From positions 1 through 13,193 of the forward strand of contig SFPR01000058.1 in assembly GCA_004551865.1 (NCBI GenBank): DNA of 13,193 nt, read 5' to 3'. Below the pieces are notes generated by a model. It saw nothing but the letters and a program-made list of their open reading frames with translations. It did not search any database and was not told the DNA's origin. Positions 1-7,271 of this stretch are shown piece by piece. Every line of letters begins with the position of its first letter. Position 1 is the stretch's first letter. This DNA comes from Bacteroidales bacterium (GTDB lineage Bacteria; Bacteroidota; Bacteroidia; Bacteroidales; P3). The position numbers were made by a program, and so were the translations under genes.

Positions 1-111
1 GTTTCGGCATACGAGTTGCACTTGGACTTGCAATCGCTTGCCTCGGGAAGTTATGTTTTCAAGATTAAAACGGTCAAAGGCACAATAGAAAAGAAGGTTG
101 TAAAGCAGTAA
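1..111 (+). CDS. C-terminal end of a T9SS-secreted protein (partial, 5' end outside window)
   Basis: An open frame enters at base 1 and ends at TAA 109-111, giving 36 residues. The visible part reads LDLQSLASGSYVFKIKT followed by a basic end, KGTIEKKVVKQ. This is the pattern of the last strands of a type IX secretion system type A sorting domain: a hydrophobic/L-S-L-x-S-G-Y/V-F segment, then a lysine-rich KKVVK tail. Proteins with this domain cross the inner membrane by Sec and the outer membrane by the T9SS. The domain is then normally removed while the protein is anchored to the surface or released. The function of the cargo cannot be told because its body lies outside the window. A strong hairpin terminator follows about 40 bases downstream. 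Confidence 0.75.
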   Translation, partial: VSAYELHLDLQSLASGSYVFKIKTVKGTIEKKVVKQ

Positions 112-150
112 GCAAGAGTTTATTGTTCCTTGTTTGACAAACTGAAAATA

Positions 151-186
151 CAAAACGCTGTTTTGACAAGTCAAAGCAGCGTTTTG
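151..186. terminator. Hairpin terminator between convergent genes
   Basis: A 10-base arm CAAAACGCTG (151-160) pairs perfectly with CAGCGTTTTG (177-186). The inner bases TTTTGAC and GTCAAAG extend the stem, with one G-T pair, to leave a loop of about 4 bases. T-rich sequence flanks it on both strands (GTTTTGTC to the right; TATTTTC on the minus strand). It sits between the plus-strand gene ending at 111 and the minus-strand gene ending at 265, so it could terminate both. Confidence 0.75.
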
Positions 187-264
187 GTTTTGTCGGAGGT
201 TTATTTCACTTGTTCTATGCAAGTTCTATATCGTGTTTTCGCATTTTTGTCAATAATAGCTTGG

Positions 265-2361
265 TTAAATCCTGCCCCAATATTTGCGTAAGAACCATTC
301 ACCTGCCATAACAAGCACAATCAATGCCCAATACCACGGACTTTCACTCATGCGTTTGTTGGTTGTAAGGCTGTGTATTACGGGTTTTATGTAGTCATTT
401 TGCTTCATCTTGGCAAGCAGGCTGTCGAAGTTGTCGCAAGGGAACATCTCTCCGCCGCTCATCTTCGACATTGTGGCAAGAAGGGAATGGTTGGCAACGA
501 GTTCTATTGTTTCAAGATGTTCGTCCGAAATAACAAAAGTACCTGTTGCTTTGTAGTCTGTACCTGCAAGGGTGGTGTGTGCGGTGTAGGTGTATTCTCC
601 TTCTTCCAAGGCGGGAATGCTCAGGGTGTAGGCGTTGTTTCGTTTGGAGAATGTGTATGCGAACTCTTTGCCTTGCTGTGAGCGTATCACAAGACGTGCT
701 TCGGGAGTGTTGGTCAGCTCATACGAACGATTGTACAATTCGGCGTCAAACACCATTTGTTCGCCCTTTCCAAAGACATTGTCATGCTTAACTCTGAATG
801 CGTTATTTTCTTTTGCCGCAACAAGATAACGAACCGCCTTTTCAACAATCTCATTTGCCTCTTTGTTGTTTTGATTGAGCAGATAGTTGTGCAGTCTCCA
901 CTTCCAGATATTTTCACCGCAAATAACACCCGATTTTTTCTCCGTTCCGTTACAAAAACAGAGCAAAGGATATTCGCTTTTTGTTCCTCCGATGTATTGA
1001 TATGCCAACACGGAGGCTTCTTGCGAAAGGGTAAATCGTGCCAAGGGAACATTCAGAGGCGGAAAGTCTCTCATCATCTGAGAGGCTTCTTCGGATAGTG
1101 AAAAAAGTGCAAACAAGGGGTTATACACAGCCTGTGCCGACAAGGGTGAACCCCTGCCGAGAAGTTGCACCTTCACTCCTGCATCAAGTCGGTTGAAGAG
1201 TGCGTAATCTGTTTTGCTTCCGAGAATGTACAGAACAGGTACTCCCTTTTCTGTGAGGGTGTTTATAAAGTCAAAACTTGACTTATCATAAGGGAGTTGG
1301 TGGGCAATGAGCAGGTCGGTCTGCTCTGTCTTCAACTTGTTTTGCTCTCCGAAAAGGCAGGATTCAACTTTGTAGTTTTTGTTTGCCTGTATGCTTTGTT
1401 TTATTGCCGATATGTCGGGGTGTGGTGCAGCGGAAAGCAAGAGTATGTTTTGACGAGTGTCGGTTATTCGGACAAAAAAATCTCTCGAATTGTTGAGTGT
1501 GTTGGTTTCGTCCTCAATCGGAACGACTTCGGCTCTGAAACGATGTACTCCGGGCTGAGAACAAGAGCTTGTCAAAGGCAGTGTAACAGAAAATCTTTCG
1601 GAAGTGATGTTTGTTTGTTGCTCAAAAATCTTCTTGCCGTCTTGAAACACTCTCACCACACTCCTCTCCCCTGCGGCTTTGTCTGCCTTCATGGTGATTT
1701 CTATGGGGAACACATCGTCAGCATACACAAGGTCGTTGCATCTTACGTTGCTTATCGAGAGGTCTTTCCTCCTTGTGGTGTCGCCCATTGCAATGGTGTA
1801 TATGGGATATGTGGCATCTTGTGCAAGAGTGAGCGGATTGCCGCCCTTGTTTGCTATGCCGTCGCCTGCCAACACCACGGCACAGAGGTTTTGCTCAGAG
1901 TATTCATCGTTCACATACTGCAAGCACTCTGCCATATCGGTCTGTGTACCTGAGAAGGTGAAGTTCTCATTCTTGTTTTGCAAATTGCGTTCGGCAGTCT
2001 CGGAAGAAAACGTCAGCACTTTCACATCATAGTCGTCGGAGGCTTGGTCTATGAAGTTGCGAATTTTATTTTGATAATCCGTCTTGTAGTATGTGGAGTC
2101 TTTTGTGGAGACTATCGAGGAAGAAACGTCCTGTGCCACAACGATAAGTGGCTTCTCTGTTTGGTGAGAAGTAAACCTCACAACAGGCGAGAGCAAGAGA
2201 AACAACACCAAGAGCAATGAAAGAAACCTCAAAGCCGCAAGCAAGTTTCTCTGTCGGGCAGAGAACAATCCTCTGCCGCCGACAAAATAGCCCCAAAAGG
2301 CAATTCCTGCGGCAAAAACGACAATAGGTATCAGCCAAAAGGGAGAATATTCTGTGAACAT
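265..2361 (-). CDS. Membrane-anchored VWA-domain protein (BatA-like architecture)
   Basis: About 698 residues from ATG 2361-2359. The frame also allows a TTG three codons upstream at 2370, overlapping the previous stop as TTGA; I prefer the ATG. Two N-terminal hydrophobic helices (about residues 8-30 and 44-64, counted from the TTG) resemble the start of BatA/BatB-type proteins. A von Willebrand factor A domain follows, with the metal-site motif DVSSS at 81-85, a TQTD segment near 142-145 and AGDG at 168-171. Next comes a long region that looks like beta-rich extracytoplasmic domains. A last hydrophobic segment (ALIVLVMAGEWFL) lies near the C-terminus, followed by basic KYWGRI. The domains between the helices probably face the periplasm (inference). 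Such proteins are common in Bacteroidota and mostly of unknown function. It is the second gene after the TerB/J-domain gene and probably co-transcribed with it. Confidence 0.85.
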   Translation of the reverse strand: MFTEYSPFWLIPIVVFAAGIAFWGYFVGGRGLFSARQRNLLAALRFLSLLLVLFLLLSPVVRFTSHQTEKPLIVVAQDVSSSIVSTKDSTYYKTDYQNKIRNFIDQASDDYDVKVLTFSSETAERNLQNKNENFTFSGTQTDMAECLQYVNDEYSEQNLCAVVLAGDGIANKGGNPLTLAQDATYPIYTIAMGDTTRRKDLSISNVRCNDLVYADDVFPIEITMKADKAAGERSVVRVFQDGKKIFEQQTNITSERFSVTLPLTSSCSQPGVHRFRAEVVPIEDETNTLNNSRDFFVRITDTRQNILLLSAAPHPDISAIKQSIQANKNYKVESCLFGEQNKLKTEQTDLLIAHQLPYDKSSFDFINTLTEKGVPVLYILGSKTDYALFNRLDAGVKVQLLGRGSPLSAQAVYNPLFALFSLSEEASQMMRDFPPLNVPLARFTLSQEASVLAYQYIGGTKSEYPLLCFCNGTEKKSGVICGENIWKWRLHNYLLNQNNKEANEIVEKAVRYLVAAKENNAFRVKHDNVFGKGEQMVFDAELYNRSYELTNTPEARLVIRSQQGKEFAYTFSKRNNAYTLSIPALEEGEYTYTAHTTLAGTDYKATGTFVISDEHLETIELVANHSLLATMSKMSGGEMFPCDNFDSLLAKMKQNDYIKPVIHSLTTNKRMSESPWYWALIVLVMAGEWFLRKYWGRI

Positions 2362-2366
2362 AAAAC

Positions 2367-3080
2367 TCAAACGATATTACGTTCTTTCTTTATCTTCTCG
2401 TATGCGTTGTTAATCTCTTGGAACTTGGCATTTGCAGCTTGTTGTGCGTCTTCGCCAAGGTTTGCCACCTTGTCGGGGTGATACTTTATGCACATACGTT
2501 TGTATGCTTTTTTGACTTCGGCGTCTGAGGCGTTCTTATCGACTTGCAAAATGACGTAAGCCGAGTCGGTAACCTCAAAGTACATTGCCTCGATGCTCTT
2601 GTAGTCGGCACCGGACAAGCCTATCAGGTTGGCAATGCGTTCGATAAGGTCTTTTTCGCTCTTTGTGCAATCATTGTCTGCAACAGCTATGCCGAAAAGA
2701 TAGTGAAGCAGTTGCAGCTTTGTTGCGTATGGAAAGGCGGTTCGTATTTTCTCGCAAGCCTGATAAACATCTATATTCTTGTCAAGCAGTTGTCTGAGAA
2801 TATCTAACTTATTTTGCAAATTCTCTCTTCCGAAGTTTTTTTGCAAGAAGTCTTTCACAAAGTTGAGTTCGCTTTTCATCACCTTGCCGTCTGCCTTCAT
2901 TACGGCAGCAGTAAGAATGAGTAACCCCATAACGAAGTCTCCCTTTTGTTCGTTGCCGTCATACTCTTTCTTTATCATCTTTTCGAGCAGCGAACCGACG
3001 GCATAACCAATCACTCCGCCAAAAATTCCTCCTCCGAAAGCAAATCCCAACAGTCCGGCAATCCATTTCATTGCACCCAT
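2367..3080 (-). CDS. TerB-like and DnaJ-domain protein (DjlA-like)
   Basis: 237 residues. Residues 5-33 are a glycine-rich hydrophobic stretch (GLLGFAFGGGIFGGVIGYAVG), probably a membrane anchor or glycine zipper. Residues about 47-160 fit a TerB-like helical domain, with the acidic MKADGKVMKSE segment and the later AVADNDCTKSEKDLIERIA repeat. Residues about 174-235 are a J domain with the HPD triplet at 201-203, which in this family stimulates the ATPase of a DnaK/Hsp70 partner. The order membrane segment, TerB, J domain is that of DjlA co-chaperones. ATG at 3080 is used; a second ATG three codons later (3071) is equally possible. A promoter lies upstream, and the VWA gene begins immediately after the stop codon. 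A role in envelope stress is an inference. Confidence 0.87.
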   Translation of the reverse strand: MGAMKWIAGLLGFAFGGGIFGGVIGYAVGSLLEKMIKKEYDGNEQKGDFVMGLLILTAAVMKADGKVMKSELNFVKDFLQKNFGRENLQNKLDILRQLLDKNIDVYQACEKIRTAFPYATKLQLLHYLFGIAVADNDCTKSEKDLIERIANLIGLSGADYKSIEAMYFEVTDSAYVILQVDKNASDAEVKKAYKRMCIKYHPDKVANLGEDAQQAANAKFQEINNAYEKIKKERNIV

Positions 3081-3108
3081 AAGCTATACTTTTGTTAAAA
3101 TCAAGCTG

Positions 3109-3141
3109 CAAAGATAAGTATTTTCTGCAAATAAGGACAAA
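3109..3141 (-). promoter_or_regulatory. Bacteroidota-type promoter for the TerB/J-domain operon
   Basis: On the minus strand, TTTG (plus 3141-3138) is followed after 21 bases by TATCTTTG (3116-3109). This matches the known Bacteroidota primary promoter pattern TTTG-N19/21-TAnnTTTG. The -7 element ends 28 bases before the start codon at 3080. The -33 element lies inside the left arm of the terminator hairpin 3133-3176. Confidence 0.65.
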
Positions 3142-3176
3142 GATGCTTGTCAAAAAAGACGTGCATCTTTGTCCTT
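3133..3176 (-). terminator. Hairpin terminator after the PBP1A gene
   Basis: The 14-base arm AAGGACAAAGATGC (3133-3146) pairs perfectly with GCATCTTTGTCCTT (3163-3176). The 16-base loop has a further short GTC/GAC pairing. It lies 38 bases after the stop of the PBP1A gene. The downstream T tract on the minus strand is short (CCTTATTTG), so efficiency is uncertain, but the stem is strong. Confidence 0.65.
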
Positions 3177-3213
3177 TTGTTTGGTAAGGAATATATATGT
3201 CCTCTACTTTGCC

Positions 3214-4506
3214 TTACCAATCTTTTGAATATTCTTCGCTAACTGTGCCTTCTTGAATTTCTTGAACATAGTTGCTGCAATCTATGTCAATTTCCAATGA
3301 AGGCGGTCGGTCAAAGTCTCCTCTGTAAAAGTCTAACTTTGGATTTTGTTCACACTTTTGCATAAACAATCCGTAAATCGGCAGTGCCATAGATGCTCCC
3401 TGCCCGAATGCTGTACTGCGGAAGTGAATGCTGCGAAGTTCTCCGCCAACCCACACCGCCGTTGCGAGCTTTGGATTTATTCCTATGAACCAACCGTCGG
3501 AGTTGTTGTCGGTTGTTCCTGTTTTTCCTGCGATTGTACTTCTCAAACCATACTTATAGCGAAGCCTTGCACCCGTTCCGCTATCGACAACGCCTTTCAT
3601 GAGTTCCAAAACAAGGTATGCAGTCTCTTCGTCCAAGGCTGAGTTGCTCTTGGTGTTGAATACCTCCAACACCATGCCCTTATTGTCACATATTTTCGTT
3701 ATAAAGATTGGTTCTTTATGCACGCCTTTATTTGCAAAGGTTGCCATTGCAGCTGCCATTTCGATGACAGAAAGGTCGGCTGTTCCGAGACAGATTGAAG
3801 GAACGGCAGGCATTGGGGTTGTAATACCCATTTGTTTTGCAAGATTGATAACCGACTGTGGTGTGGTGTAGTCTTTCATCAGTGCCGCCGAAACAAAATT
3901 GACCGAATTTGCCAAAGCCCATTTCAAAGAGACCATTTCTCCCTCTCTTGCCTTATTGGAGTTTTTCGGTGTCCAATTATCATAATCTTCAAAGGTAACC
4001 GGTGTGTTGGAAATCTCGAAACAAGGCGACAATTCGCTATCTTTCATTGCCGAAGCATAAACAAAAGGTTTGAAAGTGGAACCTACTTGTCGTCTTCCGA
4101 GTTTTGCATTGTCAAACTTGAAATGTTTGTAGTTTATTCCACCCACATAGACCTTGATATGACCGGTTTGGGGTTCTATGCTCACCATTCCTGTATTGAG
4201 GAAGTGTTTGTAGTACCTCAAACTGTCCCACGGACTCATCACAGTGTCTTTGTCTCCGTTCCAAGTGAACACTCTCATCTTAGTTTTCTCATCAAAGTTG
4301 GCTCTTATCTCCTTATCGCTCATTCCTTCTTCTTTAAGCTGTCGGTAGCGGTCGGAGTTTTTCATCGCCTGCATGTAATACTTGTCGATGTCAGCCCTGC
4401 TGATGCCGGTAAATGGTGCATCTTTATAACCTTTGGTATGTTTGAAAAATTCGTTTTGAAGATATTTGAAGTGTTCTTTGACTGCTTCTTCTGCATTTTT
4501 TTGCAT
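3214..4506 (-). CDS. Penicillin-binding protein 1A, C-terminal transpeptidase part (downstream of a frame break)
   Basis: 430 residues from the first in-frame ATG (4506). The frame is open back to 4608, and the unread stretch encodes YDVHKDGLKVYTTINYQ, the standard linker before the transpeptidase domain of class A PBPs. The region up to about residue 130 links to the penicillin-binding domain. Its three active-site motifs are intact: STFK (143-146, catalytic serine), SVN (201-203) and KTGT (328-331). The domain cross-links peptidoglycan stem peptides in the periplasm and is the beta-lactam target. This is the second half of the gene that starts at 5455; the two halves are in different frames. 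Without frame restoration this piece would lack a membrane anchor and glycosyltransferase domain, so as drawn it is probably not functional alone. Confidence 0.85.
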   Translation of the reverse strand: MQKNAEEAVKEHFKYLQNEFFKHTKGYKDAPFTGISRADIDKYYMQAMKNSDRYRQLKEEGMSDKEIRANFDEKTKMRVFTWNGDKDTVMSPWDSLRYYKHFLNTGMVSIEPQTGHIKVYVGGINYKHFKFDNAKLGRRQVGSTFKPFVYASAMKDSELSPCFEISNTPVTFEDYDNWTPKNSNKAREGEMVSLKWALANSVNFVSAALMKDYTTPQSVINLAKQMGITTPMPAVPSICLGTADLSVIEMAAAMATFANKGVHKEPIFITKICDNKGMVLEVFNTKSNSALDEETAYLVLELMKGVVDSGTGARLRYKYGLRSTIAGKTGTTDNNSDGWFIGINPKLATAVWVGGELRSIHFRSTAFGQGASMALPIYGLFMQKCEQNPKLDFYRGDFDRPPSLEIDIDCSNYVQEIQEGTVSEEYSKDW

Positions 4507-5455
4507 TTGATAGTTGATTGTGGTATAGACTTTCAGTCCGTCTTTGTGTACATCGTATTGGTCGCCGTTTGACTTGTAGTGAGCGAAGCATCTCTCGGAA
4601 GTAAGTTGCTATGCCTTCATCGTGCGTCTGAGGATTGTATTTGAGTTTTATCGGCATGGCTTTCTTTGCTTCTGCTTCTTCAGAAGTCAAAAAGCCATAT
4701 TTCTCCATTTGTGTCAGCACGGTGTTTCGACGATTGATTGAATTTTCCGGGTTTCGAACCGGATTGTAAGTTGTAGGGGCTTTAAGCAGACCCACAAGCA
4801 CTGCTGCTTCTTCAACTTCAAGTTCACTCGGTTGCTTTGAAAAGAATGTGTGAGCTGCGGTTTTTATTCCGAAAGCATTGCTGCCGTAATCGACGGTATT
4901 GAGATACATCGACAGTATTTCGTCTTTGGAGTAGTTTCTTTCCAATTTGACGGCAACAACCCACTCTTTCAGCTTGGCATATATCGTTCCGAAAAATGAT
5001 TTCTTCTCCCTTGGAAACAAATTTTTCGCAAGCTGCTGAGTAAGTGTGCTTCCTCCTCCGGAGCTTTTGTGTCCTCCCAAAACTGTTTTTGTCAATACTC
5101 TGAACAAAGAGCGGGCATCTATTCCCGAATGTTCTCTGTAACGCACGTCTTCGGTCGCTATCAGTGCGTTAATCATGTTTGGGGATATATCTTTGTAGTT
5201 TACAATCGAACGATTTTGCAATCCGATGTAACCGAGCAACTCTCCATTGTCGGCATAGACCTCGGTGGCAATGTTTGCCTTGGGATTTTCAAGTTCTTCA
5301 AAGGTTGGCATAAATCCCAACCAACCAAAAGACAACATGGCAAAGAATATGACTATGCAAAACAAGACACTCAGATAGCCAATCCACATTGCCTTGACAT
5401 ATTTCTTGTTTTCTATTGTCTGTTGCTGTTTTTTCAGTACTTTTTTATTCTGCAT
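4424..5455 (-). CDS. Penicillin-binding protein 1A, N-terminal glycosyltransferase part (frameshifted at its 3' end)
   Basis: 343 residues from ATG 5455; the frame also allows a TTG at 5482 overlapping the gldH stop. Numbering below counts from that TTG. A basic cytoplasmic start (KKVLKKQQQ) precedes a membrane helix at about 32-52. The glycosyltransferase family 51 domain follows, with ATEDVRYREHSGID (catalytic Glu111), GGSTLTQQLAKNLF (143-156), KLERNYSKDEILSMYLN (179-195) and GLLKAPTTYNP (231-241). It polymerises lipid II into glycan strands. Homology holds through GIATYFREMLR (about residue 300). The following ~52 residues, rich in Arg, Gln and Ser, are out of frame and unrelated to the family. 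Together with the 3214-4506 part it makes one class A PBP gene. It is the last gene of the holB-ricT-gldH operon. Confidence 0.87.
   Translation of the reverse strand: MQNKKVLKKQQQTIENKKYVKAMWIGYLSVLFCIVIFFAMLSFGWLGFMPTFEELENPKANIATEVYADNGELLGYIGLQNRSIVNYKDISPNMINALIATEDVRYREHSGIDARSLFRVLTKTVLGGHKSSGGGSTLTQQLAKNLFPREKKSFFGTIYAKLKEWVVAVKLERNYSKDEILSMYLNTVDYGSNAFGIKTAAHTFFSKQPSELEVEEAAVLVGLLKAPTTYNPVRNPENSINRRNTVLTQMEKYGFLTSEEAEAKKAMPIKLKYNPQTHDEGIATYFREMLRSLQVKRRPIRCTQRRTESLYHNQLSNAKKCRRSSQRTLQISSKRIFQTYQRL
4575..4608 (-). other. Frame break within the PBP1A gene
   Basis: The upstream frame is family-like through YFREMLR (to about 4582). The downstream frame is family-like from about YKSNGDQYDVHKDGLK (from about 4578) and is bounded upstream by an in-frame TAG at 4611-4609. 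A +1 change of frame is therefore needed between 4608 and about 4575. No obvious slippery run or long homopolymer is present. Family members I recall often have extra residues between these two motifs, so a deletion of several codons plus one or two bases is as likely as a single-base error. Confidence 0.8.
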
Positions 5456-5478
5456 AAGCTGAATATTTTCGTAATTTA

Positions 5479-5997
5479 TCAATCTTGATACTCTATGTGC
5501 AGACCCACATCGACAATTCCGCTGAGGGTTGTGTCGGTTGTGGCTTGATAAAGTTCAAAAACATATCTTCCCTGCTGCTTAAACTCGACGTTTTTCGCAA
5601 TCCAAAAGCGGTTATCTCTCACCTTTGAGCTGCCTTTGCCTTTCCAAGTACCGTCCGGATAGGCAAGATAACACTCTATGGTGTCTCTTTTGGTAATTGT
5701 TCCGTCCGGAAGTATGGTATTCATAAAGAAATAAATGTTGCTGTATGGATAGTCGGTTGTGTTTCTGACGTTCAGAGCCACTTTATACTTCATTGCAGTG
5801 TTCTTTATATCGACTTGATAATACACCTTATCCTTTGCCGCCCAAGCTTTTTCGTCCACCGATTTGTTTTCGTCATAAATCACGTTGCTGTTGCAAGAAC
5901 AAAACACACAGAACAGGCACACAAAAAGACAGAGCCTGTGTGTCTTAACAAAAACATCATACGTCTTTTCTCTCATGTTTACAAATAAGGTTTTCAT
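5479..5997 (-). CDS. gldH: Gliding motility lipoprotein GldH
   Basis: 172 residues from ATG 5997; an ATG seven codons later (5976) is an alternative. A hydrophobic signal sequence (RLCLFVCLFCVFCSC) ends in a likely lipobox with lipidated Cys35 or an adjacent Cys. The mature part has the GldH pattern: YPYSNIYFF, PDGTITKRDTIECYLAYPDGTWKGKGSS, DNRFWIAKNVEF, and the ending TLSGIVDVGLHIEY. GldH is an outer-membrane-associated lipoprotein needed for gliding in Flavobacterium johnsoniae. It is also kept by non-gliding Bacteroidales, and may relate to the T9SS that shares Gld components. It lies 10 bases after ricT; the PBP1A ATG is 23 bases downstream of its stop. Confidence 0.88.
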   Translation of the reverse strand: MKTLFVNMREKTYDVFVKTHRLCLFVCLFCVFCSCNSNVIYDENKSVDEKAWAAKDKVYYQVDIKNTAMKYKVALNVRNTTDYPYSNIYFFMNTILPDGTITKRDTIECYLAYPDGTWKGKGSSKVRDNRFWIAKNVEFKQQGRYVFELYQATTDTTLSGIVDVGLHIEYQD

Positions 5998-6007
5998 TTG
6001 TCATGTT

Positions 6008-7240
6008 TTACTTGTTGTTTTCAATTTTTTCGGCAAAGCTCTCCAAATCTTCCGGCAATATATTGCGTTTGTTGTCCGAAAGCATTTTCTTTACAGTATT
6101 GACTGACAAAGGTATAAGTTCTTGAGAGTTTTGATACGAATACCAGAGCAGACGTTTGAACACATCAACCTTGTGATATACCGCCTTACCTTTCTTTGTT
6201 TCGATGGCAACTCCGAGTTCGGGAAATGATTTGAGAGCATCTACATAAACGTCATACTCATAGTTTAGACAGCATTTAAGTTTGCCGCACTGTCCTGCAA
6301 GTTTCTGCGGATTAGGAAATAGTTGTTGCGTTTTGGCAACAGATGTTGAAACAGAATGGAACGAATTGAGCCATGTGCTGCAACAGAGTTCTCTTCCGCA
6401 AGTGCCAATTCCTCCAAGTCGTCCGGCTTCTTGCCTTGCTCCTATCTGCTTCATTTCTATCCTTATGCGAAATTCTTCCGCCAATGCCTTGATAAGCTGT
6501 CTGAAATCGACCCTATCGTCTGCCGTATAGTAGAAAATAGCTTTCGTTCCGTCCCCCTGATACTCCACATCATTGACTTTCATCTTCAAGTCGAAACTAT
6601 CGGCAAGCCGTCTTGTTTCGTAAATCATGCCTTCTTCCCTATCTATTGACTGCAACCACTTTTCTATGTCTGCAGCCTTGGCCCTGCGATAGAGTTTCTT
6701 TATATTGTCATTGTTTTCTACCTTTTTTTTCCTCATTTGTATCATACACAGTTCGCCCTTGAGCGATACTATGCCTATGTCATGTCCCGGAGTTCCCTCA
6801 ACAGCAACAATATCTCCCTCACAAATCTCCAATCCTTCGGGAAGACGATAGAAATCTTTTCTTGAATTCTTAAATCTAACCTCAACAATATCGCATTCGC
6901 CCGCATTTGACGGCGATTTGATATGGCTCATCCAGTTATTCACATTTAGTTTTGAGCTACTGTCTCTCTCAGCTTTATTTACGACCTTATAACATTCAGG
7001 TTTATTGCAGCAGCCTCTTGAAAGTAAAACATTGGGTTCGTATCTACTTTGACCTATCAAAGGGTCCTCATCAAAGTATGGGTGAGTAAATTGTTCCAAC
7101 ATTACTTCCTCTTCTCTGTCGTCTTCTTCTATCAATTTACGACTTGAAGCACCTGCATTGTAACGCACATTGTTGTTGGTCGTTTCGGTAGTATTTGCAG
7201 CGATTTGTTCTTTTTCGTTTTGTTTTGTCTCTTCTGTCAT
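6008..7240 (-). CDS. ricT: PSP1-domain protein, RicT (YaaT)-like
   Basis: 410 residues from ATG 7240. The first ~60 residues are acidic and polar, probably disordered. Residues about 115-170 form a small beta domain (VRFKNSRKDFY, DIVAVEGTPGHDIGIVS). The PSP1 C-terminal domain follows (about 185-270; DRVDFRQLIKALAEEFRIRIEMKQIGARQEA). After it come the cysteine motifs GTCGRELCCSTW (279-290) and GQCGKLKCCLNYE (316-328). An additional CCNKPEC lies at 77-83. The cysteines are the family hallmark; in Bacillus subtilis RicT they take part in Fe-S cluster binding in the RicAFT complex, which affects RNase Y. Bacteroidota members are uncharacterised, so only the family, not the role, is certain. It lies between holB (31-base gap) and gldH (10-base gap). 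Confidence 0.85.
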   Translation of the reverse strand: MTEETKQNEKEQIAANTTETTNNNVRYNAGASSRKLIEEDDREEEVMLEQFTHPYFDEDPLIGQSRYEPNVLLSRGCCNKPECYKVVNKAERDSSSKLNVNNWMSHIKSPSNAGECDIVEVRFKNSRKDFYRLPEGLEICEGDIVAVEGTPGHDIGIVSLKGELCMIQMRKKKVENNDNIKKLYRRAKAADIEKWLQSIDREEGMIYETRRLADSFDLKMKVNDVEYQGDGTKAIFYYTADDRVDFRQLIKALAEEFRIRIEMKQIGARQEAGRLGGIGTCGRELCCSTWLNSFHSVSTSVAKTQQLFPNPQKLAGQCGKLKCCLNYEYDVYVDALKSFPELGVAIETKKGKAVYHKVDVFKRLLWYSYQNSQELIPLSVNTVKKMLSDNKRNILPEDLESFAEKIENNK

Positions 7241-7271
7241 CTGATATATGTTGTTTTTCTAAAAAAATATG

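Noticed and set aside
1297..1953. 218-codon plus-strand open frame opposite the VWA gene
   Set aside because: Cysteine-rich, no domain, and antisense to the continuous VWA protein frame.
3832..4572. 246-codon plus-strand open frame opposite PBP1A
   Set aside because: It is antisense to conserved transpeptidase motifs and rich in Phe, Val and Cys as expected of a reverse-strand shadow.
4424..4608. Programmed +1 frameshift as the explanation of the split PBP1A gene
   Set aside because: No slippery sequence, rare stop context or stimulatory structure was recognisable, and such control is not known to me for this family; mutation or sequence error is simpler.
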